From: Undaria pinnatifida
Lineage: Eukaryota; Sar; Phaeophyceae; Laminariales; Alariaceae
Reading direction: 5' to 3'
NCBI GenBank assembly: GCA_012845835.1
Contig: JABAKD010000011.1
Span: forward strand, 1,056,501 to 1,120,500
Length of the DNA: 64,000 nucleotides
In this document: positions 44,371-57,261 of the stretch, one piece after another
Layout of the letters: every line of letters begins with the position of its first letter
Position numbering within the stretch: the first letter of the stretch is position 1
The notes under the pieces: generated by a model
What the model was told of the DNA's origin: nothing
The model's input: only the letters and a program-made list of their open reading frames with translations
Databases searched by the model: none
Translations under genes and position numbers: made by a program

Positions 44371-44748
44371 ATGCAAGCAGCAAGGCAGCAAGGATTCAAC
44401 AAGAGAGCAAAATGTCGGAGATCGAGGGTTTCCAGTTGTCAAGAGGCTTTTCGTAACGGTTTGAATTCGCAAGAACGAAGGCGAACAAAAGCTCGCTTGT
44501 CCGCTCGCACTTCCGCCGGCCGGTGCTCGCCGCGGCGAGCTATGGGGCGACCCGTAGAAAGTGCTCTGGCATGGATCTCGGGTGCTCTAGTGTGGAACGT
44601 CGTGGTTTCTCTTAATCCAGACGATGACGAGCTGGTGGTGGCGAATGAGGTAGCCGTGAGCGTGGCGATCATCGTCGGACTGTCCGCAGCGCTGCTCCTA
44701 CTTTTGTACATCTTACTCAAGGTGGCGAGACTCTTCCGCGCATGTTAG
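44371..44748 (+). CDS. Small membrane-protein ORF or 5' exon of the anoctamin gene
   Basis: Open from ATG 44371 (125 residues) or from ATG 44542 (MGRPVESALAWISGALVWNV...). It contains one strong hydrophobic helix, about residues 96-118, EVAVSVAIIVGLSAALLLLL then YILL, preceded by an acidic DDDELV stretch. No family recognised. A donor-like AAG|GTGGCG at 44721/44722 is in phase 0 with the first recognised anoctamin exon at 45469, so it could instead be an upstream exon giving a TM helix before the coiled coil; known anoctamins have no such N-terminal helix. It lies 210 bases from the start of the divergent acyltransferase gene. Weak evidence either way. Confidence 0.3.
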   Translation: MQAARQQGFNKRAKCRRSRVSSCQEAFRNGLNSQERRRTKARLSARTSAGRCSPRRAMGRPVESALAWISGALVWNVVVSLNPDDDELVVANEVAVSVAIIVGLSAALLLLLYILLKVARLFRAC

Positions 44749-45468
44749 CATTTTGCGCATGATGGAAACACTGCTGTCATGCCATACGTAAATATAATGA
44801 ACGTGCCTGCTTGGCTTGCTACTTTACGCGCGTGAAACAGAAAACGTTCTTGCACAGACAGCTCACGAGGAGCGGTAACAGACACCACCAATGTACCTGG
44901 TGTGCTGAAACGAAAATCATACAGTAGCTGCTGCAGTGAACGACACCTTTACGTTTCCTGATATCGTCCTCGATAGTTCTGACGAGACTCACAACGAAGA
45001 ACTGTGTGCCATTGACCGCTACACAGGTAGGGCGATGTAAACATACCACGGGGGTATTAGTGGCGCTACGTCAACAGCCACTGCAACTCGTATCCGCCTA
45101 CCGGTAAACGTTTAGCTTATGTGTAAGTTTAGTTGCGTTGGCGTATCCTAGCTCAATCTGGATTCATGCGTTGAACCGACATGAAAGGCCGCCCGAACTA
45201 ACAACTCCGCACAGATAGCATAGTCTACACTGGCTGGTGGTGTAGGTACATGATACCTCTATACGAACGTAGTGGACCTCTACACAAACGTATTGGACCT
45301 CTTTGCGAACATAGAGACTTCTATACGAACATAGGGGGCCGCTGGTCGAACCTAGGGGCTGTTGTATGAAAAGAGTGCCAAACATATGCAAACACCTCAT
45401 GTACTTTTAGTCTAATAACATAATAACGCATCGTAGCTGTGTATATTTTTGTTTTTTCTGCTAACCAG

Positions 45469-48400
45469 TACGTGGAGAGGGTCGACAAGCACGTACAGGA
45501 GGAAATAGACCAGCTTCGACGGGAGCGCGCTGTTGAGAAGGACACGTTCCGAGAGCACAACGGGTAAGCGTACGTCGGTGTTGCCTAGAGATGCAGCAGC
45601 TTCTACGGTTACTACTGGTCTAGTCTAGACTATGCTGTCAGCTGTACCATATGTACGGATAGTGCTCGCGTCCAGCGGCTCGAACTCTGACGCCGAGACC
45701 GCGAGTCGTTGACCGTGGTTGAGATATTTCCGATGCCCGAAGGTACAAATTTAAACTTGGATATCCAAACACGATTATTAATAGTATTGATACGAACACT
45801 CTCACTGGTCAATATGAAGCAAGTACATCAGTACTATCGGTCAATTCCGGACGGTCTCTGTATATATTCATATACAGTGCTGACGACTGACACATTTTTC
45901 GTCACTTTACCTCGTAGCTCCAGGCGTGCAGCCAGGCTATGTCCCCAAATAGTGGTGACGCACAGTACGGTATACCTCCGCCATTGTGCCGAAGCAGGGC
46001 CAAGGTGCGTCCCTCCTTGGGCCACCAAGGCCCACAAGAAGGAAGAGCATCCCCGACACCGCCCAGCTGCCCTTCGCTTAGGCTCTCGACCCTCGACCCG
46101 CGCGGTCGTTTCCCGTGACTGTTATCAGAATACTTCGTATCCCTGCGTTTAATAAATACCTGGTACCTGGTAATTAACAGCAGCCTTTTGTCGTAGTCGC
46201 TGTTCAGCGGCGACTCCAGTAGGACTATGGTTTGGGTTAAATATGACCCAGCCACCACACTAGTCAGTATTCAGCGACTACCGTACAGCCGCCTCTGTAA
46301 TCACTGTTCACCAGCTTATGGTTGAGACCAATCCAGTAGCGACTGCGGTACGGTAGCCTATCTGGTCAACTATTAGTGCTCAGTAGGTTACGCTTGTCCA
46401 TTTTATGGCCGTTTTTTGGCGGCGGCACAGGTATAGCTGGGACTACGTGATGGTGTTCGAGGTGAGAGCCGAGGATAAGGAACTCACCAGCTATCAGCGC
46501 AAGTTTTCGATGAAGGAAATATTGGCGAGGCTCAACGCTGGGGGTGAGTGAGTGAGTGAGTGAGTGAGTGAGTGAGTGGGTCGATTGGTTAACCCCGCTG
46601 AGAACTCAGAGGAGCGGGGAGGGGCGATCCCTCCGTCGGCCATACGAAGCATCGCGGAGGACGGGGGTAAAACGACGTGTCCGATGTCGGAAATGCAACT
46701 TATGGAGATGCACTAAACACGCGCGGGGCGTGATTGGCACGTATACGCTTACCCGCTGCTGCTGTCGCACACTCGTCAGACGTAGAAGGCCGATAAAAAC
46801 CGTACAATGTCATGTGTTGTCGCTTTTTAGGTCGCTCTTCCTGGGTCGCCCAACAGAGTTAACGAGTGAGTGAGTGAATGATCGAGTGTTTGCTCGCATG
46901 TGAAACGCAAACGGCTAACAAAAACAACGTCCAAAGTGCTATCTACAATCTAACACCCCGCCGGCGAGATAACTTCCCGCTGGCTGTCGCGGGCAAGCGC
47001 AGTCTACTACGCGGCGGCGTGGGGATGTTCTACCTCACCGGCCTATACCGTACCACACCATGCCCGACAAACCATGATTTTCTCCGCCCCCGGTTTTGCA
47101 GGGATCGAGACGCGCATGTTTTACTCCGTGCAGAGGGACGAGGTTTACTGTAAAATTCGATGCCCACTGGAGCGGCTTGAACATGAGGCGGTGAGTGTTT
47201 CGGCCGGTCTTTACGGGAGCCCATTTGACGGTGCGGAATTTTGGAGAAGCTCGTTGAATAGGGGCAACCCCTAGGCGTTTAGCTGGCGTTTAGATAACGT
47301 GTAGATCGAGCATGACAATCACTATTTTTTTTAGGTACGTTAAATATTTTTGACTTTTTTCTTTCTTCTTGCCGATTCCTTGGATGGTTCGGTTGTGGTG
47401 AACGTACGGGGCTTTGATTGCTCTGGTGGTATCCCCTTGTTCGCCGTCCATGTTGGGTACTACAGCAAACCTGTTTCGATCGCGATGCCTTCCCCAGTCC
47501 CTGACAACTGGCACCGACCATGAAACTGACGCGTGCACTATAGCAAACTGTCCCGCATTTTCAGCGGCATCAAGTTATCTTGCGCGCCCGTCTTTGGTAA
47601 CATGGTCCCCTCGACGCGCAAGCAAGCGTCGACTTGACGCCCGTGGCTATCATGCCTTCCGCGGTTTTTCTACCGCGATCCGTCAAACCATTCACTCAAT
47701 CGTTCCCACGCTTTTTTCACGCCCCATTTTCGATCACTCCCGCGCAGGACCGGGTCGGTTTCAAAACTCTGCTAGATGCAAACGCGCTCCGACATACGTG
47801 CCAACACGGTCGACCGGGCAAGTGGGCAGCCATTATCATCCAGGACGAACACAACGAGTCTGACTACGAGGCGTACGAGTACATCTACGCACCGGTACGT
47901 CCCCTAGACTCCCTGTCCCCCGTCCCCCTGCACCTCGTTTGTTCCCTCCGCTACTGACCTGGCCGTAAGCTGCGACAACACGGCATCGGCGGGAGGAAAG
48001 GGGGTCATGTTCTTGGCGTTTTTCTGTCGCTTGAGGCTGGGCTGTTCAAGCACATGTCGGGCTAACCAAGCATGTGCTGCGGTGGTGAGGCACACGCTAC
48101 GCTCATGAAGCAACTACTAAATAGACTACTCAAGCAAGCACTAGGCTGATCAAGCACCTGCTATGATAGGACAAAGCAAGCACACGATGGACGGATCAAG
48201 CAAACATCGGGGAGCTGATCAAGCGTTTGTCGGGCTAATCAAAAAGACCCAAAATTCTCGGATCTACTTTCCCTGTTGAGGTTTATCATCCATATGATAC
48301 AATCTAGGACAAAGCAAGCACACGATGGACGAATCAAGCAAACATCGGGGGGCTGATCAAGCGTTCGTCGGGCTAATCAAACACGCCCAAAGCTCTCGGA

Positions 48401-51400
48401 TTTACTTTCCCTGTTGAGGCTTATCATCTATATGATACAATCCAACTTGACCTCTGGGACTTCTTCTTCGCTGTTGATATTTCTGGCCCGCACGTCTGAA
48501 GCTGAAGCTTTGGGGCATCTTTACTTCTTTCTGTTAGGACGTCTCGCTCGGTAGACTGAGCTCGTAGTTTTTCGAACGGTACGGCATTGTGCTCCTGCTG
48601 AGACCTCTCATCCGTCGTTTACTTATATGCACTGCTACAGCTGCTGTGGCCGTAAACATTACGAGGTTTGCTCGTTCGTGCGCCCGTTCATTCGTGTGTG
48701 TGCCTGGTGTTAAAACAGTATACCGGGGACAGGCCAGAACTGGAGAACCTGTATTCCAAGCACGGCGGGATGGAAGGTGGCATGACCATCCCCTTCCGAG
48801 GAGCGGACCGGTTGAAGCTTATCTACAGCATCCTCGTCGCGAAGAGGACCGATCAGGGCTGTAACCTCGACATCCTTCGGCTGGTGAAGTCGAAGTGCCT
48901 CTTAGCCTTCTTCCCCTTGCATGACAAGGTCGAGCTGCGGGCGCTGCAGCAAAAGTGAGTCGCTCGCGCGCTGCCGACGCTATTCAAATTTTGACGTCGA
49001 CCGGGAAAAAAATCCTCCTTCATCATTGCGCACGCCTTCAAAATATAAAAAAAACACCTCGAGATTCTCCGGTGAGTGAAGTCGAACTGCCTCTTAGGCG
49101 TCTTTCCCATGCACGACAAGGTCGAGCTGCGGGCCTGCAGCTGAATTGAGTCGCGCGGCCGGCCGTGGTTGACATACCGAGCGGTGAAGCAGCAGTCATA
49201 AGCCCGCAAGGTTCGAGCTCAAGCACCCCCTCCGGTGCGTATACTCGTCCTGAAACGGTGGTACAAAAGCAGTACGCGACTCCACCTAAGAAACCTTTGC
49301 TTTTGGCCACGCTTACGTTGTTATTACGCATCTAATGAGTATTGCACCGCCCTCAAAGGAAAAACGCTTCAACGAAAAAAAGATCCTCCAAATATGATGT
49401 TTACCCAATAGAAGCAAGGTGGCTGCAGTATTTTCGATGTCTCGTGGAAGGAGCCGACGGAAAACATCAAGAGCAAGAACTACTCCGGTTGTCCATACCC
49501 GGGTAGATACATACGCGGGTAGATACACACCCGGGTAGATACATACCCGAGTAGATACACACCCGGGTAAATACATACCCGGGTAGATACCTGACAGTTG
49601 CTACGGTAGAGGTGCACCGTTTTTTCCAGGGCTTTTCACGGGTCGGGTCCAATCTCGCGGGTCGGGTCGGGTCGGGTCGGGTCAGCTGACCCGACCCGAC
49701 CCGTGACGATTTCGAGACGTCTTGACCCGACCCGACCCGACCCTCGAGAATTTCGAGGCGTCTTGACCCGACCTGACCCAACCCGCAAGATTTTGAAAAC
49801 CTCCTAACCCGACCCGACCCGACCCGCGAAATTTTGAAATCCTCCTGACCCGACCCGACCCGACCAGCCAAAATCCGGGTGACCCGCGAGATGCGGGTTT
49901 CATGCGGGCCAGGTCGACTTGACCCGTGACATTTCTCACGGGTCAAAGTCGAAAAGTCACGGGTCAAAGCATGTATACGTCGGTCGGTTGGTTTGTCCTT
50001 GGTCTCTCGTACTTCTCCCAGGATATCATGTTCTATGGTTTTTCCTACCGGTATTGTTTGCAGCAGCATTTTATGGTGTGCGCGTAAAAAATGATAAAGA
50101 AACCGCAACCCACACGCATAGGCAATTAGCTACGCCCGTAGCGCTAGACCACCGGGTCGGCCCGACGAGTGACCCGACGAGCGAGCTAGTTATCTATGCA
50201 GTCTCCGGCCCCGGCAAGCAGCCTAGCTAAGCCGCCTCCGGCAGCAAGCCCACAACTGGGGCGGTGGATCTGTCAGCAGGGGCTGCGATCCGCGAGGATG
50301 CGTTGCCTGCTGCTGGTGCTTGCAGCTGCCAGAGTGCTGCTGCTGTGCTGCTGCTGCTGCTGCTGCTGCTGTGCTGCTGCTGCTACTGCTTCCACGACGA
50401 CTGCTCTTGCTTTTTTACGTTTGGTCACATTTCGTACTGGTATGATAGTTCTCGAGCTAGCTATGTATCTGTTTTCTATCTATCTATCTACTATGCAGTT
50501 TTCAGCCCCGGCAAGCAGCCTAGCTGAGCCGCCTCCGGCAGCAAGCCCACAACTGGGGCGGTGGATCTGTCAGCAGGAGCTGCGATCGGCGAGATCCCGG
50601 GGTCTGCTGCTGGTGCTTGCTGCTGCCAGTGCTGCTGCTGCTGCTTCGACGACGACGACTGCCCTTGCCTTTTACGTTTGGTCACAATCGTATTGGTATG
50701 ATCGCATTATTATACTTCTACTCTTACGGCTTCAGCCGGCACGGGATTCGCGTCACACTGTATGCCTTGGTACGAGTAGCTAGGGGTACTGCTTGGTGAT
50801 TGTTCTACTCGCTGTGATATCATATGATCGGAGCATCGGCACGAGAGAGGCAGGAAGCGGTAAGTTTTGTATCATTTACAGATCCGCGGGTCGGACCCGC
50901 GGGGCGCCTGCACGGCAATGGCCCTCAGCTGTAAGTTTGAAAAAGGCGGATCCGCGGGCCAGATCCGCGGCTTTGACCCGTGGGTCAGCCGAAACCAACT
51001 CGCGGGTCATGATGGCTTGACCCGCGAGTGACCCGTATCTCGCGGGTCATGTCCCGACCCGATCCGCGAGATTTTGAAAACCTCTTGACCTGACCCGACC
51101 CGACCCGCGAGATTTTGAAACCTCTTGACCCGACCCGACCCGACCCGCGTGATTTTGAAGCCTATTGACCCGACTCGACCCGACCCATGAGATTTTAAAA
51201 TATTATGACCCGAACCGACCCGACCCGCGAGATTTTGAAACCCCCTTGACCCGACCCGCGGGTTGGGTCATGACCCGTGAAAAGCCCTTGTTTTTTTCTT
51301 CCGAGGGTGGTCGCTTAAAGAGCTCTATACCCTACCCAAAGATTGGTTTTGGAGCAAACTGAAACTTCAACTCGACGAGCAGACTCATGGCCCAGAGACG

Positions 51401-54400
51401 ATGAACATACTCATGGCCCAGCGATAAACAACGCTAACATTGCGAAACAAGAATGGCATTAAGACGGTTTTATTAATACTATTAGTGGGTTATGGAGGGT
51501 TAAGGAGCCCCGTCATCCATAAAACGTTTCAGCCAAAAACGTGCTGCCTCTGGGGTAGCACGCGTCACCCAGAACATATTGGGGTAGATGCCTGGGTATA
51601 CCCAGAGTATCTATCCCGCTAAACGTAACCTTGGAAGCTTCCACTGGAAGAAAAAAAAAAAGCATAATCTATGCAATGAGGAAAAAAAAAAAAGAATTGT
51701 CAATATGGAAATCAGAATCTACGTAATGGAAACAAGGTTAAAAATGGTAACAAAAAACAAAAAATAAAAATAACAATCTAGTCTACCCAATTGTAAAAAA
51801 AAAAGGTGGCTGCAATATTTTCGAGTCCCATGGAAGGAGCCGACGGACGACATCAAGGACTACTTCGGCGAGAAAATTGGCCTTTATTTTCTCTGGCTAG
51901 GACACTACACCACCTGGTGCGTGCCCGCTGTTTTTCTTTTTCTGGTTGACCAATTGTGTTTTTTAACCTCTTAAGACCTGCCGCACTCACGCTTTTTTGG
52001 GACGATTTGTTTTAGGGCTACGGCAGGTCTACGGCAGAGGGGGTCCCCGATTTTGGTTGCCGTCGAGCTGAGGGCACCCGCGCGAGTGGTTCGATTTGCA
52101 CCTCGTTCGATAAACAAACTTGAAAATAATTCACTAGCAGCTGGCGTAGACCAAGAGCTGCATTGCGGTGCATCTTGCGAAAACGAAACGCCGTGAAGGC
52201 CACTCGTGTAATGAGCGCCTGCCAGCCACTGAAAAAAGTGGCCGAAAAAAATCACCTCCTGTCGTACCCTTGATGATGAAGGACTATTTCGCCGAGAAGA
52301 TGGGCTTGTATGTGCTCTCTGATGAGGGCACCATTCCACCTGGTACGTGCCCGCAGCTTTTGGTAGGTGTATTTTGTTTTTACCCCTTTAGAACTACAGC
52401 TACGGTTTTGGGGGAGGCAGGACCTCGGAGGTGCGAGTGGCCTTAGCTGCAAGGGAACACCTAGACTGACTTTTATAAATGTGTCAGGTGGTATGCATGA
52501 CGGAAAGGTATAGGAGGGGGGGGGGGCGAAAATTAATTAACTCATACTGTTTCAAGACATTAGCTCGGTTTGATAATAGCGTGAGACGATATATAGGGGG
52601 CACTCAGAGGTATGAGTGGCCTCGCCGCCGGAGAACCCCTTGAAAGTTTCACAGCATCGTAGGGGTCCTCCGGTAAGGTTGTGGTGTGGTATAGAGAGCA
52701 ATACGACCGCCTTATGGGGGGAGGCCGCCTTATTCGTTCCACGATATGAGTGCTATTCACTATTCCTCAGACGTGGCAAGCGATTTTGACCGCCTTGTAT
52801 CGGGATACCCGCCTTATTGGGGGACCCCTACGGTATTCCGACAGGCGGTATGCAGGTTGGAAAATAGGGGACGCACAGAGGTATGATTGGCCCCACCGCC
52901 AGGGAACACCTAGTCAATGTTTAGTGTTCTGACAGGCGGTATGCAGGTCGGGAAATAGGGGATACGCAGAGGTATAGGTGGCCCCGCTGCCAGGGAACAC
53001 GTTGAAAAAAAAAAAAATCCCCCCGTGATACCTATTATCTGTGCACTCTTTTTCCAGCTCCGTCCGTTTTTTTCGTGACTCAGATCCAGGGCCACATGTC
53101 AGGCACTTCACCCCCGTCCCCACTACGGTACATGTTCGCGATGAACCTTCGCCCGTGTGTTTCAGGCTGATTCCGGCGAGCATTGTGGGGGTCTTGGCTT
53201 GGGTGCACGTGGCCTTGAGTGGAAACAACCCCAACTCCCTTAGCTCCGCGATCTTCTCGATCTTCATCGGCCTCTGGACCACGTGAGAACGGACGACCGC
53301 CGAATACCTGGTGGCATAAAAATTACCGTGGCTGTGATAGCGGGGGGGATGGGCTCAGTTTGCGCATGGCCGTAGTCGTATGACCATAAACCCTCGCATC
53401 CCTACTATGCCGGGACGGACCACGTCGGGTTTTCACCTCCCAGGCAGGCATTGCTTGCACCAAGCGCGAAGCGCCGTGAGGTGTTCGGCGAGTCGCGTGA
53501 AGGGTGAACTGCATCGTTCCAATAACCGTTCCTAAGACGGACTACGGTAGAGGGGGGGTGTACTCGATATTGCTACGTTAGGATGTCCAAATTTTGCAGT
53601 GGCTCGAGATCACTCGCGCGAGTGACCCCCTACTCCTGTGCGGTCTTAAGCTGTTGTTCTTTCTTGTTTGTTTGCCGAATGAAACCGCCATGGAACGGTT
53701 AGCTAGGCTATACACCGCCACAAACAAATCACCTATTGGCTATTTCTTCATCGAGGCACAGAGCTACTCGCGGCGAGTGACTCAAACCCAGCCGTGAAAA
53801 AAGGGGGGCATGATACCCCCTCCCGCGGTAGCCATGGTCGAAGGAGGCGTCCCGGTTGGTCCCTTTCTAACTAAAAAACGACAGTTGCCGCTAGGAACTC
53901 GCACGCAGGATGTTTATAGATGGCGTGAAGATATGTGCGTTGGTTCTTTGGTTGAAGAAGGTTCTGAGAATTTGATCAAATCAACGGTTGAAATACCACT
54001 GCTGTGTGATAAGTAAAAAAACAAATACTTCAGCCCTCTCGAAAAATGGGTCCATTGCCATTATTTTTTATGCCGTGTAGATTCGAAGCTCGCATTCGCG
54101 CTCGCAAATAGGAATTTGAATCGTTGTCAGCTCCTGGTTATGCGTAGTGATGAACGCTTACCAAGTCGTTTGCTGGGCAGGTTGTTCACAGAGTTCTGGA
54201 AAAGGAAGCAGGCGAGGTGCGCCATGCGTTGGGGGATGTCCGGCTTTGAGGAGCAGGAGCAGACACGACCGCAGTACCAGGGTATCAGGTAGGACAAGGA
54301 GACACCACCTGTAATACGTGCACCCTGCGCAAGATAGTCGACACGCAAGCTCAAGGGGTTTGCCAGTACTTTCAAGGGCGTTTTTAAGCTCATCGTGCCG

Positions 54401-57144
54401 TCGACGCCATTTGTTGAGGTATTAGAGGGTGTTACTCTGCATGTAGTCCGCTGGGAGACTGGCAAAATATTAGCCGGTTAAATTAAGTGCCCACTCTAAG
54501 CCTTGTAGCAGGTCCACCCCGGTATAATGCGTGCATGCCAAAGGAGTTGACGAGCATGTTTGAGGGGTTTACCAGTATATTAGTAGGGTTTCAGTAGCAA
54601 GAGAACACGCGGCCAAAGCCACACGAACGCGAGCGACTTGCTATTGTCGCCTGAGTTTCAGAAAGATTTCGCAGCTTGTGCACGAAAGGATCAATGCTAA
54701 GAAAGTTTGGTGACACAGCAGCCCCGCACCGGGCCAGTGGTCAACTACGAAAACAGTCCAACGGCACAAGGAAATATGGGCGGGACCACGGGCCGGCGCA
54801 GGAGGCCTCGCAAAAATCCAATACTTACGTTAAATGATCCACGCTAGGGGGACAGAATACAGTAGTAAAATGACGATCCAATTGAGGTACGTACCCTCAT
54901 TTGGTACAAATCAGCTCGTATCGGAATGTCTCAGATGGGGCATCGCAGAGTGGTCATTCCTGTTCCTCCCTCCCGAAACTTCGTGAGCAATGTTGGTCAC
55001 GGAATTATTGAGACCATCCCACCCGCCCGGCAGCAGTGTTCATACGTTTATCTATCCAGATCGTTTACTGGTACGAACCGCGCGCTGAGCGTACGCCGAC
55101 CAGGCGTCCACTCGGCGCGGAGGGGACATACCAGGCGAGGACCGTTTGCCGGCGCAGGAGACCTCACAAGAATTCAATACTTACATTAAATGATCCACGG
55201 TAGGGAGACACAACACAGTAGCATGAATTAGAGGTTCACCAATTAATAGGGTTTACTCGTCAGTGTTTTCAATGGGTGTACTGGTATACTCATCATACCG
55301 GTATACTGCCTAGGGCTTCACCAGTATATGCAAGTACTCCACCAGTGTTTATAACCGGTTCTATATCTGGTATACTCATGAGGTCCACCCGTACATTCGA
55401 GGGACTCACCAGTATGCCGTGTACGGATTCATCAGCATGCTCAAGGGATTCGAACGCCTATTTGATGGTTCACTGATACACTCATGAGGTTCACCAGCGT
55501 ACTGTACAGGGCCTCACCAGTACATTCAAAGGCTTCGTCACTGTCGAGTTCAATCGGCTAACTATCAATGTACTGATGAGGTTCACCCGTTTGTTCGAGA
55601 CGTCCACATGTACATTCGAGAGGCTCGCCAATACACTGTATAGGGATTCACCAACACACTGCACTTGCACAGGAGTTCGCCAGTATATCCAAGGGATTCA
55701 CTAGCCAGTGGTTTCAATCGATCTACTGGTGTACTCGTGAGGCACACCGGTCTGTTATTTGAGTTCGCCAATATATGCAAGGAGATTCACCGGTATACTA
55801 TAGTCTAGTGGTTCACCAGTGTACTATCTACGGATTCAGCAGTATGTTCAAAGGATACACCGGTGTTTTCAACCAGTATACTGGTCCTCGGGACATTCAC
55901 CAGAATATTCGAGGGGTTCACCAGTGCACTATTGAGAGGTGTGTTCAAGGGATCCATCTGTATTTTCAATGAGTTCACTGGCATACCCGTGATGTTCACC
56001 AGCACATTCGAGGGATTGGCGAGTATATTGCATAGGCATTCACCAGCATACTGAAAGGATTCACCAGTGTTTTTCAACCGGTTCATTGGTACACTCACGT
56101 GGTTCGGCCGTGTATTCGAGGGCTTTAACCAGTACTATCAAGGGGTTCACCTGTTTGTTCAACGGGTTCGCCAGTGTTTTCGATGGGTGAACTGGTACAT
56201 GTTGTAAGGCTCTGTTTGGGTAAGTTATTGGTTAACCTTTACAAGTGGTCAAACGGACTAATACCCCACTAATACCTTAAAAAATGGCGTCGTTGGCAGG
56301 ACCATGGGTTTTTAGGTCGTAGGTTCGAATCCCACCATCTACAATATTAAACTTGTTCAGACTTTCCCCATGTCGAACTTGAAAAATACTCTCCCCGGTA
56401 TACCCAGGAAATGAAAGCGCTTGGATATTGGCAGGTCCGCCCGTAATTCCGGCCGACCTGCTATCTCGCCGTTTGAGGGGGGGAGAGTGTTATAAGTAGT
56501 TATAAGGCTTAGTTTGGGTAAGCAATTGATTAACCTTTTGCAAGTGGTCAAACGGACTAATACCCCACTAATACTTTGACATATACCCATGAGGCTCACC
56601 AAGATAAAAAACAAACTGAAGATGTGCGGATAACTGCCACCGATAAGCCCTGTATCTATAGGATCTAGATAATCTAGATCATGATCTGTCGGTGCGATGT
56701 GTGGATAATCGTCACGGACACGCACTGAAAATCTGGATGCAGATTATGTACTGTAGATCGTGATACATCGGGCCAAATTGTGGGTAACCGTCATCGTTGA
56801 TCGTCTTTCAATCAATTTGATCAGGTCTAGTTCGACCATCGACGGGAAGCCGATGGACTACTTTCCTCCTAAGGAGAGCCGGAAACGGTTTGCGGTCAGC
56901 CAAGCCGTCATTGTGGGTTTAATACTGGTCGTCGTGGGCGTTGTCGCGTCTATCTTTTGGCTCAAATACTTCCTCACGCAGGTAAGCCATCTGAAACATT
57001 ATTTGTATTGATATTAGTGTAGCAGTAGCTGTGGCGGTAGCTGTAGCAGTAGCAATAGCAGCAGTAGCAGTAGCAGTAGCAGCAGTAGGAGCAGTAGCAG
57101 TAGTAGTAGTAGTAGTAGGAGTAGTAGTAGGAGTAGTAGTAGTA

Positions 57145-57184
<40 letters not shown>

Positions 57185-57185
57185 C

Positions 57186-57261
<76 letters not shown>

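Noticed and set aside
46878-46905. Second GAGTGAGTGAGTGAATGATC run as a further donor cluster
   Set aside because: It is 320 bases inside the intron with no exon in front of it; simple repeat only.
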